In this document: positions 1-9,260 of the stretch, piece by piece
Layout: the number at the start of each line of letters is the position of its first letter
Numbering within the stretch: the stretch's first letter is position 1
Source: Aureispira sp. CCB-QB1
GTDB taxonomy: Bacteria > Bacteroidota > Bacteroidia > Chitinophagales > Saprospiraceae
Reading direction: 5' to 3'
Length of the DNA: 64,000 nt
Assembly: GCF_000724545.1 (NCBI RefSeq)
Contig: NZ_JHBV01000033.1
Span: 1 to 64,000, forward strand
Position numbers and translations under genes: made by a program
The notes under the pieces: generated by a model
What the model was told of the DNA's origin: nothing
Seen by the model: only the letters and a program-made list of their open reading frames with translations
The model's database searches: none

Positions 1-70
1 CCTAATTATCCTGTCGTTTCAAATATCTTTTTCTGTTTCTTTCGAAACTTTTTTATCCGCTCTTTCGTTA

Positions 71-153
71 AGCGGTTGCAAATCTCTAACTTTATTTCCA
101 AACCACCAAATATTTTTTAAACTTTTTTAAAAATTATTTTTCTGTAGGTTTTT
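71..153. repeat. direct repeat, copy 1 (~83 bp)
   Basis: Starts AGCGGTTGCAAATCTC and ends CTGTAGGTTTTT. It is nearly identical to 190-271, differing by one base in the T-rich part. It contains one complete leftward promoter core, so the duplication duplicates a promoter. Confidence 0.85.
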
Positions 154-189
154 CTTAGCGTTTTCAATTTTGCTGTGCTTCTCTTTTGA

Positions 190-271
190 AGCGGTTGCAA
201 ATCTCTAACTTTATTTCCAAACCACCAAATATTTTCTAAACTTTTTTAAAAATTATTTTTCTGTAGGTTTT
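190..271. repeat. direct repeat, copy 2 (~82 bp)
   Basis: Second copy of the repeat at 71-153. A third, diverged unit begins at 305 and shares AGCGGTTGCAAA and the promoter spacing but not the rest. Confidence 0.85.
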
Positions 272-644
272 CATTGTTTTCAATTGCCAATGCCTCTCTT
301 TCGAAGCGGTTGCAAAGGTGCAATGTTTTTCCTTTACTTCCAAATTTGAGGTGTTTTTTTTAGCGTTTTTTTTAAACTTTTTTCTTTCTCCCAACTCTCT
401 CTAATTAACCACCAATTAAAACACAAACACAATCAACATCTTATAAAATCATTCCTTTTTCTGGGACATTTATTTTTTTTCAAAAAAATCATCTCCAAGT
501 TGGGTTAGACCATAGAATATAAAGCAAAAATACGCTCTATTACAATAAAAAAAATTGAAAGTGGCCTCTATATACACAGTCCTAACACAATATTTAGTAT
601 TTTCATTATCTCCTATTTGCTTAATATACTAATACCGATTTGCT

Positions 645-2048
645 ATGTTTGGACTCATGCATCCCCAAAATACGTGTTCAACGAAAAAAAATAATTCCAA
701 TTATTTGTACCATCGCAGGCATTATTGTGGTACTTGTAAAGCTATTGGCAAAAATTATAATCAACAAAGTCGGTTAATGCTGAATTGGGATACTGTTTTT
801 TTATCTGAGCTATTATCACAATTAGAACATGAAAATTTTAAATCATGGAGCGATCGTTTAAAAACAGTGAATACTTGTTTTTCTATACCAAAAGAAAAAC
901 TCCCTTTTTCTTTAGAGTATGCCGCAACTGTTTCTGTTTTATTAGGAACGTTAAAGATTAATGACAATAATCAAGATGAGCCAGCTCTAAAGTGGAAATT
1001 TGCTCAATGCCTTTATACTTCTTCGCAAAAGAAAGTTCTTTTACAATTTGAGCACTGGGGTATTGATACTATATATATACAAAGCATAATTCAACAGCAA
1101 TACCAAAGAGAGCGCAAAAAAATACAATTTAAACATTTGCATTCTTGTTTAAACTATTATGCAGAGGCTACTGCTAAAATAACAGCTTACCTTTTTCAAC
1201 AAGGAGGACTTCGACTGCAACAAAAAACAGACTTATATCAATTAGGTTATTCTTTTGGTCAACTCATCTACATCTTAGATGCCTTTGAAGATTATGAAAA
1301 AGATGTTTTTAAAGACCAGTTTAATCCTTTGATAAAATACTTTGGGTCCTTCAATCAGTTAGACGAATCAAATTTAGAGTCTGTCCGATCTATTTTATTA
1401 GATATACAAGCAGAAATAGACACACATCTTCAACAACTCAGTATAACAGCAGAGGCAATATCTATTTATAAAGATAGATTAGCATCTAACCTTGCGCTTC
1501 GGTTGTATCAAGAACGACGTATTCCTAAAACGATTAATGACCAAATTGCTTTAAGGTGGAATGAGGCAAAGATTTTTGCTAACCAAATTACATGTCAACC
1601 CAAAACTTGGTTGCGCCAACTAAACTACTATGTGATTGTCTTGGCTGTGTTTGCGAATCCACAAACAAAAACATATTTGCCTCAAGAGGGTAAATTACAG
1701 ATTGTGGGCTGGACCTTGTTGATGACAACTATCTTAGCAAGTATTGGTATCGCAGGAGTTGTTAGAAGAGATAGAAAAAAACAAAAGGATCAAAAACGTA
1801 AAGAAAAAAGGATTAAGCGTCTAAAAAGAAAAATAAAAAATCTATTTCGTAAAAAGGATTGTTGGTCGGACTGCTGTAGCAATTGTTGCAATCAATGTTG
1901 TAGTGATTCTTGTAGTAACTGTTGTGGTGATTGTTGCGAATGGATGTGCCAAGAAGATAACTTAATGATTACAGTAATTCTGCTTATATCTATTGTAGCA
2001 ATCACCACCATTATCATTCTTATCTTATTCTTCTTGGGGCTACTTTAA
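645..2048 (+). CDS. DUF5685 family protein with Cys-rich tail
   Basis: A 467-residue protein. The N-terminus (MFGLMHP, then YCGTCKAIG with Cys28 and Cys31) and the central LIYILDAFEDYEKD segment ending in FNPL match the DUF5685 family, whose function is unknown; the Asp-rich helix recalls isoprenoid synthase-like all-alpha folds. After about residue 320 come two hydrophobic stretches, a strongly basic linker, a Cys-rich segment at residues 406-435 with 13 Cys in 30 positions, mostly CC pairs spaced by two residues, and a last membrane helix. DUF5685 proteins usually end in Cys motifs, but such a dense tail is unusual. No SD is visible. It stands alone; neighbours give no hint of role. Confidence 0.8.
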   Translation: MFGLMHPQNTCSTKKNNSNYLYHRRHYCGTCKAIGKNYNQQSRLMLNWDTVFLSELLSQLEHENFKSWSDRLKTVNTCFSIPKEKLPFSLEYAATVSVLLGTLKINDNNQDEPALKWKFAQCLYTSSQKKVLLQFEHWGIDTIYIQSIIQQQYQRERKKIQFKHLHSCLNYYAEATAKITAYLFQQGGLRLQQKTDLYQLGYSFGQLIYILDAFEDYEKDVFKDQFNPLIKYFGSFNQLDESNLESVRSILLDIQAEIDTHLQQLSITAEAISIYKDRLASNLALRLYQERRIPKTINDQIALRWNEAKIFANQITCQPKTWLRQLNYYVIVLAVFANPQTKTYLPQEGKLQIVGWTLLMTTILASIGIAGVVRRDRKKQKDQKRKEKRIKRLKRKIKNLFRKKDCWSDCCSNCCNQCCSDSCSNCCGDCCEWMCQEDNLMITVILLISIVAITTIIILILFFLGLL

Positions 2049-2205
2049 TATAGTATGACCACCTACTTCCATCTTATTCATTAACCTCTCTACAAATATT
2101 AAACTATAAAACAGTTAAAGCAACTTTATTCGCCAATTGAGTTCTTATCATATCTATCTATCCCCCGTCTATAAGTATTCTATTGTTCACAATTAAAAAA
2201 TACTA

Positions 2206-2964
2206 ATGATGAAAAACTTTGGTTTTATATTTATTTTAATCGTCCTATTCAACGCAGCATGCAAAACAAACTCTACCAATACTCAAAATACACCATCGGA
2301 AGCTAGCGATTTTGGAACTGCTGCCTATTATCAAAAATATCAACGAAATATTGATCGCTTGTATCATATGCTTCAAGGAACATTTATCTGTTACTCTCAA
2401 TCGACAGAGAAAGAAGCTAAGTTGATTCCTTGGAAAGTAAACAATCAGCAAGATAGTGTTATTACTTATTCGGTTCCAATAAAAGAGCCTGCAAAAGATG
2501 GATATTGGTTAATTTGTTACCAATTTATAACTAGTTTGCCTGATGAGCCTATATATTGTGCTGTACAAAAAATTACTCCTGTAGATCGAGATACGTTTTT
2601 ATCTGAATTTTTTGACTCGCCAGCAGAGATTAAATTAACTAAAATGATTAAAGATTTAAAAACGGTAGAGCAATCTATTGATTTAGAACAGCTAACACCT
2701 ATTGATGAGGTTGTTACTTATTATAGAGAAAAAATCACCTTTTTTAAAGGCTTTTCTAACATTTATAAAGATCACCAAAATCAAAACTTGACCTATAGAC
2801 AAGAAAACTATGAAGTTCATCCAGAAAACACCCAGTTTGCTACCCGATACTTTAAAGATATAAATGGAGATACTACTATTAATAAAGCATCCAATATTGC
2901 CATCGAGATTAGAACTTCCAAACCTGTTTCCGAAATGATTGACCAAACGTTGTTAGGCAAGTAA
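2206..2964 (+). CDS. CpeT/CpcT-like lipoprotein
   Basis: A 252-residue predicted lipoprotein with a signal peptide ending in lipobox NAAC (Cys19). Residues ~45-120 (LYHMLQGTF, YWLICYQF, PIYCAVQKI) follow the order of conserved blocks in the CpeT/CpcT family, which in cyanobacteria are phycobilin lyases and in Bacteroidota occur without phycobilisomes and without known role. The C-terminal half is not typical of the family. The ATG at 2209 is an equally good start. The match is by pattern only, so the family call is moderate; the lipoprotein call is firm. Confidence 0.6.
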   Translation: MMKNFGFIFILIVLFNAACKTNSTNTQNTPSEASDFGTAAYYQKYQRNIDRLYHMLQGTFICYSQSTEKEAKLIPWKVNNQQDSVITYSVPIKEPAKDGYWLICYQFITSLPDEPIYCAVQKITPVDRDTFLSEFFDSPAEIKLTKMIKDLKTVEQSIDLEQLTPIDEVVTYYREKITFFKGFSNIYKDHQNQNLTYRQENYEVHPENTQFATRYFKDINGDTTINKASNIAIEIRTSKPVSEMIDQTLLGK

Positions 2965-3017
2965 CAAACAGTATGGCACGAAGCATCATTTTTAGTTTTG
3001 CTGATTTACTTAAATTT

Positions 3018-3210
3018 AGTAGTTAGCTACGCTGCTACTTCGTGGTCGTTGCTTTTTTACTTTTTCACAAAAAAGATAAAAAAGCACATTTATATTAGTT
3101 TGATAATCATTTTTTTTTTTAACACAAAACACAATAAATACACAACTTATTAATTATCAAACTAATAAAGTTTAGCTTCGCTGCTACTGCGTGGTTTCAA
3201 CGAACTATTG
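3018..3210 (-). repeat. dispersed intergenic repeat, composite type
   Basis: Begins TAGTAGTTAGCTACGCTGCT, contains ACTTCGTGG, an inner inverted repeat (TTAGTTTGATAATCA near 3096-3110 against its complement near 3152-3168) around a poly-T run, and ends GTGGTTTCAACGAACTATTG. Its reverse complement matches the element at 53284-53534 over most of its length; parts recur at 24289-24540 and 12764-12835. No ORF inside. Confidence 0.85.
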
Positions 3211-3298
3211 CAAATTAAAAGCACTTGTGCTTTAGGTTCTAAATTTTCTTTTGATCATTAAATCATTATTACTCAAAACAATCAAATATTTTCACTAT

Positions 3299-4198
3299 AT
3301 GCCCAACCTTAGTTATCCATCTAAAGTACTTTTATTCGGTGAATATACTATTATTCAAAACTCTGCTGCATTGGCTATTCCCTATGCTCACTACCAAAGC
3401 TACTGGAGTGATCACCCTTTGTCTAAAGATTGGGAGAATACAATTAAACCTGCTTTTTCAAAACAAAGTTTGCAAAAAATAGCCGTAGATCTTCAATCTC
3501 TTCAATATCCGTTGTTGAACTTAAAACAATTCAAAGAAGATTTAAAAAATGGGCTTTGGCTCTGTACAAATTCTCCGATGGGATATGGACTCGGAAGTTC
3601 GGGAACTGTTTGTGCTGCTATTTATGACCGCTACGCTATCCACAAAACCACAAATTTGCAATTACTAAAACAAGAATTAGCTTGCTTAGAACATAGTTTT
3701 CATGGCAAGAGCTCTGGAATAGATCCCTTAATTGCATACAACAAACGCCCCTTGTGGGTGCATTCTGATGCCTCCATTGAATCTGTCGAATTGCCATCTT
3801 TGCAGAAACTAACTTTTTTCTTAATCGATACTCAACTACCAAGAGTTTCTACACCACTCATTCATTTTTTTGTCGAATCTTGTAAAAATGCTTCTTTTGA
3901 AAATGCATTTGTACAGCCTACCAGTCGTGCTGTTGATGATGCGATTCACGCCCTAATGACCAATAATTCTAGCTCCTTAATGCAGGCAATTCATTTGATT
4001 TCTAAATTACAGTTCGCCTACCTACCACCAATGATTCCAGAAAGCATGCACGCACTTTGGAAAAAAGGATTAGCATCGAATGAATTTTATTTAAAAATTT
4101 GTGGTGCTGGCGGAGGTGGTTTTATGTTGGGAGTTACTCGAAATTGGGAAGCAGTAAAGCAACATTTTCATTCGTTTAAAACATTACAATTGCTCTAA
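3299..4198 (+). CDS. mvaK: mevalonate kinase (GHMP family)
   Basis: Phosphorylates mevalonate in the mevalonate route to isoprenoids, used by many Bacteroidota. The 299-residue protein has the GHMP ATP loop as GYGLGSSGT at residues 95-103, an N-terminal SKVLLFGEYTII block, HGKSSGIDPL near 135 and the C-terminal CGAGGGGF at 268-275. These blocks match the short Bacteroidota mevalonate kinases. The start at 3299 (MPNLSYPSKV) is preferred because the 16 residues upstream would be AT-rich non-conserved sequence. It stands as a single gene and ends at a hairpin shared with the convergent ABC operon. Confidence 0.82.
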   Translation: MPNLSYPSKVLLFGEYTIIQNSAALAIPYAHYQSYWSDHPLSKDWENTIKPAFSKQSLQKIAVDLQSLQYPLLNLKQFKEDLKNGLWLCTNSPMGYGLGSSGTVCAAIYDRYAIHKTTNLQLLKQELACLEHSFHGKSSGIDPLIAYNKRPLWVHSDASIESVELPSLQKLTFFLIDTQLPRVSTPLIHFFVESCKNASFENAFVQPTSRAVDDAIHALMTNNSSSLMQAIHLISKLQFAYLPPMIPESMHALWKKGLASNEFYLKICGAGGGGFMLGVTRNWEAVKQHFHSFKTLQLL

Positions 4199-4202
4199 TA
4201 CA

Positions 4203-4236
4203 ACCAAAGCATTCTCCAGTTGGGGAATGCTTTGGT
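4203..4236. terminator. bidirectional terminator hairpin
   Basis: Stem ACCAAAGCATTC paired with GAATGCTTTGGT around a ten-base loop, lying between the convergent mevalonate kinase and ABC permease genes. Confidence 0.7.
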
Positions 4237-4258
4237 CATTATAATTAATGTTCTATTG

Positions 4259-5581
4259 TTAATCTTTACGAAACATCCACTTCATAAAGTCCTTTACCGT
4301 CGTTTTCTTTCCATACATTAAAATACCAATTCGATAAATACGCCCTGATACCCAAGTAAAAAAGATCCCTGTTAATACTAATATGACTGAGGATATAACA
4401 ACTTGATATATTGGAGGATCAAAAACAACTCGCACAGGCATCACTACAGGAGCAAAAAATGGAAACATAGAAGCCCATACTCCAAGTGAACTAGTTGGGT
4501 TTTGAACTACAGCAGAACCAATATATAATGCAATAATAATTGGAACTGAAATTACAAGCATCAATGACTGCCCTTCTCCCCAATCATCGCCCATTGCAGC
4601 TCCTACCGCAGCAAATAATGACGCATACAAAAGGTACCCAGCTAGAAAGAAAACCAAGAAAACTACAATTATATAAGCATAATCAAAGTTTTGTAACTCT
4701 TGCCAAATAGCCATTATTTCTGTTGTATCACCAACGGGACTTGCTGTTGATGTAGTCATGCTTTCTTGAAGTTCTTGCAATTTTCCTGCAAACAAGAGTC
4801 CCACACCAAGATATAAAAGTGGTAATGTGATTGCCCATATTGCAAATTGAGTTAATCCCACTGCTCCAACCCCTATAATTTTACCTAACATTAACTGGAA
4901 TGGCTTAACTGAAGAAATTAGAACCTCTACAATTCGATTAGTTTTTTCTTCCATTACAGAACGCATAACCATATTACCATAGATAAAAATAACTGAGTAA
5001 ATCAATATCATCATAATTCCCCCAAGTACAGTTGCGATTCTTGCTCTATAAATAGAAACCTCTTCATCAGAAGATTTCATATTCGTTGGAATTACATTAA
5101 TATCTGTTTTCAATCGCTTCAAAGTCAGCTCATCGACTTCCAACTGACGCATTTTGAGCTTTTTGATCCTTTGTTCAATCCCTTCTTTAATGTTTTTTTC
5201 TACATTAATTCCTAAGCTTTCATTAGAATAATATTCAACTTTGAAGTTTGTTGTCATACTATCTAATGATTGTTCAGGAACAAAAACAATTCCTTTATAA
5301 CCATCCTTTTCAAAACTTTCTTTAAGTATTTCTAATTTCTTTTGTGGATACTTGTACATAACCAGACCATCTCTTAGCTTTCCTTTTTCTTTAATTTCTA
5401 AGATATTGCTAGGATCTAGTAGAGCCACTTTCTGCGTATCCTGTCCAGAAGACATGATAAATATTAATGCCACCCAAGAAATAACAAATCCAATGGGAGC
5501 AAATATAGTTGTCAATATAAAGGTCTTTTTCTTTACTCTTGACAAATACTCTCTTCCTATAATTAACCAAAGCTTACTCAT
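4259..5581 (-). CDS. ABC-2 type transporter permease
   Basis: A 440-residue membrane subunit of an ABC exporter. It has one N-terminal membrane helix (residues ~20-45), a large extracytoplasmic domain to ~170, then five or six helices, the layout of the NatB-like ABC2_membrane_3 family. Substrate cannot be read from sequence; NatB itself exports sodium. The gene overlaps the 3' end of its ATPase gene by 8 bases, so both are made from one transcript and probably translated with coupling. Confidence 0.85.
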   Translation of the reverse strand: MSKLWLIIGREYLSRVKKKTFILTTIFAPIGFVISWVALIFIMSSGQDTQKVALLDPSNILEIKEKGKLRDGLVMYKYPQKKLEILKESFEKDGYKGIVFVPEQSLDSMTTNFKVEYYSNESLGINVEKNIKEGIEQRIKKLKMRQLEVDELTLKRLKTDINVIPTNMKSSDEEVSIYRARIATVLGGIMMILIYSVIFIYGNMVMRSVMEEKTNRIVEVLISSVKPFQLMLGKIIGVGAVGLTQFAIWAITLPLLYLGVGLLFAGKLQELQESMTTSTASPVGDTTEIMAIWQELQNFDYAYIIVVFLVFFLAGYLLYASLFAAVGAAMGDDWGEGQSLMLVISVPIIIALYIGSAVVQNPTSSLGVWASMFPFFAPVVMPVRVVFDPPIYQVVISSVILVLTGIFFTWVSGRIYRIGILMYGKKTTVKDFMKWMFRKD

Positions 5582-6479
5582 CTGACTTCCCTCCTACTAT
5601 TTTGATAAAGATTTCGTTTAAGGTTGGTAATATTTCATTAAAAGCCGTTACAACTGTTCCGTGATGCAACAAGTATTTTAAGAAATTATTGGCATGTTCC
5701 ACATCTCTTAGTTTGACAACAACTTGCCCCATGTCTTTGGATATAATGGTCACATGTTCTTCTATTTGTTCGGGCAAAGCACCTCGATAGTTTACTTGGA
5801 ACAAGAACTCTTTGAACTGTTCTTTGATAGATGCAACAGAACCGCTCAGTACATTGGTACCTTTATTAATCAAAACGATATGTTCGCAAATTTGCTCGAC
5901 TTGCTCCATTCGGTGGGTTGAAAACAAAATAGTCGTGCCATTTTTATGCAATTCGTCAATTTCATCCCGAATTAAGTTGGCATTCACAGGATCCAAACCA
6001 GAAAAAGGCTCATCCAAAATCAATAATTTAGGCTTGTGAATGACGGTCGTAATAAATTGAATTTTTTGTTGCATTCCTTTCGAAAGCTCTTCAACCTTTT
6101 TGTTGCGCCAGTCCTGAATATTGAATTTTTCTAACCAGTAATCCAATTGGTTTTTAGCTTCTTTCTTGGTCAATCCCTTGAGACGAGCAAGATAGGTAAT
6201 CTGCTCTTCTACTTTCATTTTTTTGTACAGACCTCTTTCTTCAGCCATATAGCCAATTTGGGCGGGGTGTGTATTGTTTAAGGGTTCTCCTCTAAATAAA
6301 ATGGTTCCAGAATCTGCTCTGGTTATTGTAGTAATAATACGAATCAAAGAGGTTTTTCCTGCACCATTAGGTCCTAACAAGCCAAAAATTTTGCCTTCAG
6401 GGATTTCAAAAGAAATATTGTTGCAAGCGACATGCTCTTGATACGTTTTTCGGACATCTTTTAGTTCTAAAACGTTCAC
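5574..6479 (-). CDS. ABC transporter ATP-binding protein
   Basis: A 301-residue ATPase with Walker A GPNGAGKTS (residues ~37-45), signature LSKGMQQK (~135), Walker B LLILDEP (~155) and a switch His in FSTHRMEQ. The ~80-residue C-terminal extension is the type found in NatA-like exporters (DUF4162 region). The start is GTG at 6477-6479, because in-frame TGA lies 27 bases upstream and no ATG is available. It is the first gene of a two-gene operon with the permease. Confidence 0.9.
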   Translation of the reverse strand: MNVLELKDVRKTYQEHVACNNISFEIPEGKIFGLLGPNGAGKTSLIRIITTITRADSGTILFRGEPLNNTHPAQIGYMAEERGLYKKMKVEEQITYLARLKGLTKKEAKNQLDYWLEKFNIQDWRNKKVEELSKGMQQKIQFITTVIHKPKLLILDEPFSGLDPVNANLIRDEIDELHKNGTTILFSTHRMEQVEQICEHIVLINKGTNVLSGSVASIKEQFKEFLFQVNYRGALPEQIEEHVTIISKDMGQVVVKLRDVEHANNFLKYLLHHGTVVTAFNEILPTLNEIFIKIVGGKSDE

Positions 6480-6549
6480 TGAGAAAGTTGTTGTTCGATT
6501 ATAAATTCAATAGTAGATAAATCTTCATTCAATCTATCTTATTTAATTA

Positions 6550-6557
6550 CAAATGTA
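6550..6557 (-). promoter_or_regulatory. -7 promoter element for ABC operon
   Basis: Minus-strand TACATTTG fits TAnnTTTG and would start transcription about 60 bases before the GTG. The -33 TTG is not clear. The rest of the 6480-6846 spacer shows no ORF or structure. Confidence 0.4.
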
Positions 6558-6846
6558 AAAGTTCTAACTACAATCTCATGCATTTAGTTTCTAAATTCCA
6601 TTAATAATCTTGTTTTTTAGATCAAAAACTATTTCAAATGATACCAATTCTTGTTAAAATAAGAACCGTTTTGAAAAAAACTTCTAAAAGGATAACCTTT
6701 TTTTAATGCCTGTATCTAAAAGTAATAAAGGGTAATGCATATAAAAAATCAGGAAGATAGTTACCCTGTTTTTTTGATTTTTAATAGAAAGAAGTGTCCT
6801 TATTTTTAAACAATCTTTGTAACACTTTATTGAGAGCTAACCAACA

Positions 6847-7170
6847 TCAAACTTTACTTTCTTCTTTTTGAATTTTTTTCAAAATCTTATGATCGATGTA
6901 AAATGTTCCAAAAGGAATAATACAAGCAATGAGTACTTTCCATATTATTTGGGTAAACTTCCAACTTTGTTCTATTGCTACATTTAGGGTACTCATGACA
7001 AATAGCAAAAATAAAGCTCCGTGAATAGGTCCTATAAATTGAGAACCTTCTGGAATATCCCATAGATATTTTAAAGGAACAGCAATAAAAACTAAAAAAA
7101 GTAAGGAACTTCCTTCTAAAAGTGCCAATAATCTCAATCGTCCGATAGGACTAGATAAATATTTATTCAT
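6847..7170 (-). CDS. DUF3817 family membrane protein
   Basis: A 107-residue integral membrane protein with three hydrophobic helices. The motif GRLRLLALLEGSSLL...PLKY and a central GPIHG are typical of DUF3817 (YdzA-like) proteins of unknown function. The start at 7170 (MNKYLSSPIG) is chosen because the longer frame up to 7386 only reads antisense-phase sequence of the upstream gene. It begins two bases after the stop of the upstream gene, so the two form an operon. Confidence 0.75.
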   Translation of the reverse strand: MNKYLSSPIGRLRLLALLEGSSLLFLVFIAVPLKYLWDIPEGSQFIGPIHGALFLLFVMSTLNVAIEQSWKFTQIIWKVLIACIIPFGTFYIDHKILKKIQKEESKV

Positions 7171-7172
7171 AA

Positions 7173-7637
7173 TTAAAATGGTCTGAAATATGGTCGATTT
7201 GCAAAGGGGGAAAACGGCCAAGGAATTGCTAAAAATAAAATAATAAGGGCAATTGTAAACCAAACAAGCATGGTTTTGAACTTTTCTCGATCTACTTTTT
7301 TTCGTTTGGTTAAAGCAGAACCAATTGTTATCAATACAATCGCTACAAACATAGCGACAGCGTGATACAACCCAAAGAATAAGCACTCTACACTTTTTAA
7401 TGCTTCTCCTGTATTTTTCATAAAATGCAGTGCAATTGGACTTTTAAAATACAACAACATCCCAACAATAAGTTGTATATGGGCAATCGTCGCTGTCCAA
7501 TGACGAATAGAATTGTAACTTTCTGAAAATGCTTTTTTTTGCGTATATCCATAAGTCGCCATCAAAATTGCTATGACTAGAGATACAACAACAAAATAAC
7601 GAGTGGCAGAGTGTACTCCTAAAAGTATTGCATACAT
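7173..7637 (-). CDS. cytochrome b-like four-helix membrane protein
   Basis: About 154 residues with four hydrophobic helices. His residues sit near helix ends (GVHSATRYF at the N-terminus, HIQ in helix 2, YHAVAM in helix 3), and it ends in the conserved-looking IPWPFSPFANRPYFRP. Homologues in Bacteroidota are annotated as membrane or cytochrome b-like proteins; haem binding is not shown. The start at 7637 (MYAILLGVHS) fits the family as I recall it; an in-frame ATG at 7688 would add 17 residues. First gene of an operon with the DUF3817 gene. Confidence 0.65.
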   Translation of the reverse strand: MYAILLGVHSATRYFVVVSLVIAILMATYGYTQKKAFSESYNSIRHWTATIAHIQLIVGMLLYFKSPIALHFMKNTGEALKSVECLFFGLYHAVAMFVAIVLITIGSALTKRKKVDREKFKTMLVWFTIALIILFLAIPWPFSPFANRPYFRPF

Positions 7638-7936
7638 ACCTAAGTTTTTGTCAGTCAGAATAATGGAGTACAAAAACAAAGTTTTCATGGATGGTCTTTT
7701 ACGACTTACTTTGTTCTACTACTCAGAATAACAAGTGCAAATTTGTACATTTATCTAATAGCATTCCAGTACTTTTTATGCCTTTATTGACATTAATCTG
7801 TCATTTTTCTAACATACGGAAATAGCTTTTGCACAAGACTTGTACTCCAACAGCATATAACTTGCTCAATATAAAAAAGTTAGTAGCCCAAGTGGTCGTT
7901 CAAAGAAAATAGCCTTACTCTTTTGTGCTTACTCGC

Positions 7937-8704
7937 TTAAATATGAATGACGGTATTGGGAAGAATGTTTCGAACTTTCTCTTGTTCAGATTTGTTTAAA
8001 GGGTTCTGGCTTAAATATAGAATTTTTAAGTTTTGCAAGACGCTCAAAGCACCAGGTAAACGTTTGATATTGTTCTCGGAGAGATCAAGAATCTCCAAGT
8101 TTTCTAACATACATAACTCCATGGGAACTTCACTTAAAGCATTGCCACGCAAAATCAGTTTTTTGAGCTTGTCTAAACGAATCAATCCATTGGGCAAATT
8201 GTCAATTTGATTGTCAATTAAGGAAAGTATTTCTAACTTTGGTAATTCTAGAATACAGATTGGAAATTCATTCAAACCACTTCCAACTAAGGATAGTTCT
8301 ATTATATTTTTTAAATTACTGACTTCTTTGGGGATATGGTTTAGTGTATTATAGTTGATAATTAACCGTTCTAGTTGGGTTAAATCACCTATTGCCTTGG
8401 GCAAATCTGATAAGGTACAGTGACTTATAGATAGTACTTCTAAGTTTTTGAGCAGATTTAAGTTTTCTGGTAAATTAGCAATTGGTTGATAACGGAACTC
8501 TATTCTTTTTATTAATTCCAGCAATTCCGTCCAGTTATTTTTTAAGCTGCGTAATAAATATTGTGGTTGTGCACTGATCACTTCTGCTAACTCATAGCTA
8601 GATATAACACCTAAACTTTCTAACAATTGGAATCCGAGTTCATGATTCGTTTCATCCTCACTTTTTAACAAAGCAATAATTGCTTTATAGTCTAAATTAG
8701 ACAT
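7937..8704 (-). CDS. leucine-rich repeat protein, short
   Basis: A 255-residue cytoplasmic-looking protein with no signal peptide. Residues 1-70 are a helical module (IIALLKSEDETNHELGF, then LLESLGVISSYEL). From about 72 onward come eight 23-residue LRRs of the bacterial/Shoc2 type (LPxxxxxLxxLexLxLxxNxL) ending with a capping segment at LPNTVIHI. LRR arrays of this kind bind proteins. The helical module resembles one inside the LRR protein encoded divergently at 9261. No downstream gene within an operon distance. Confidence 0.8.
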   Translation of the reverse strand: MSNLDYKAIIALLKSEDETNHELGFQLLESLGVISSYELAEVISAQPQYLLRSLKNNWTELLELIKRIEFRYQPIANLPENLNLLKNLEVLSISHCTLSDLPKAIGDLTQLERLIINYNTLNHIPKEVSNLKNIIELSLVGSGLNEFPICILELPKLEILSLIDNQIDNLPNGLIRLDKLKKLILRGNALSEVPMELCMLENLEILDLSENNIKRLPGALSVLQNLKILYLSQNPLNKSEQEKVRNILPNTVIHI

Positions 8705-9260
8705 GACTTACTTTTAAGGGTGGTATATAATTTGAGCATAAATTTATACCATAAATAGTTTGATTTTTATTTTTTAATTGCTAAATACCAAACACTCAAT
8801 AGGTTTCATTTTTCGCAATACATTTTGGCATCACATAAGCAATAAATTTACTTATTTTGTGTCGATTTTTTCACCTTTTTAAGTTCTTTTTAAAAAAAAT
8901 TATAAACCAAAGAAAAAAAAAATAGTTTTTATCGTATGGACATTTATCAAACAATACAAAAATTCCAAAATAAGTTTTCTCAGATGGTTGTGCTCTCTCC
9001 ATAAAACCGCATTTATTACACACTCCATTAGAAATATGACCAAACATTCTAAATTCATTTAATAAAAAAAGATAATATTATTTGAATCCCATACCCCCAC
9101 TTTTTGCAACAATTGTGTCAACTCCCTTTTTTAGGCACAATCACATCGTAAAAAGAATGGTCTCTTCAATGTATAATAATGTTATCAACTAGATTGGCTT
9201 TGCAAAATAGTATGATACACGCTTTTTTTGTTGATCTATGACCTCAATAAAATTACTGAT
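8705..9260. other. non-coding spacer between divergent LRR genes
   Basis: About 555 AT-rich bases. No ORF, repeat copy, tRNA or clear hairpin was seen. It must carry the promoters of both LRR genes, but no TAnnTTTG/TTG pair was convincing. Confidence 0.5.

Larger units (their letters stand above)
71..343 (-). promoter_or_regulatory. three tandem leftward promoters
   Basis: On the minus strand three promoter cores occur in a row, each with a TTG element, exactly 20 bases, then a TAnnTTTG-like element. The -7 elements are at 79-86 (GAGATTTG), 198-205 (GAGATTTG) and 313-320 (CACCTTTG), with TTG complements at 107-109, 226-228 and 341-343. Each is followed by the same start region CAACCGCTT. The two left units lie in ~83-bp near-identical direct repeats. 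The pattern resembles the multiple strong promoters before rRNA operons in this phylum, so the target is probably a stable-RNA operon beyond the left edge; that target is not visible. Confidence 0.55.

Noticed and set aside
3109-3120. Poly-T run as a terminator of the CpeT-like gene
   Set aside because: It lies inside the loop of the dispersed repeat and 145 bases from the stop, with no G/C stem directly before it.
2965-3298. CRISPR or tRNA in the gap with poly-T and inverted words
   Set aside because: The words are explained by one dispersed repeat; no evenly spaced repeats or cloverleaf.
6847-7386. Long form of the DUF3817 protein (179 residues)
   Set aside because: The first 72 residues would overlap the upstream gene in another frame and do not resemble the family; the start at 7170 fits.
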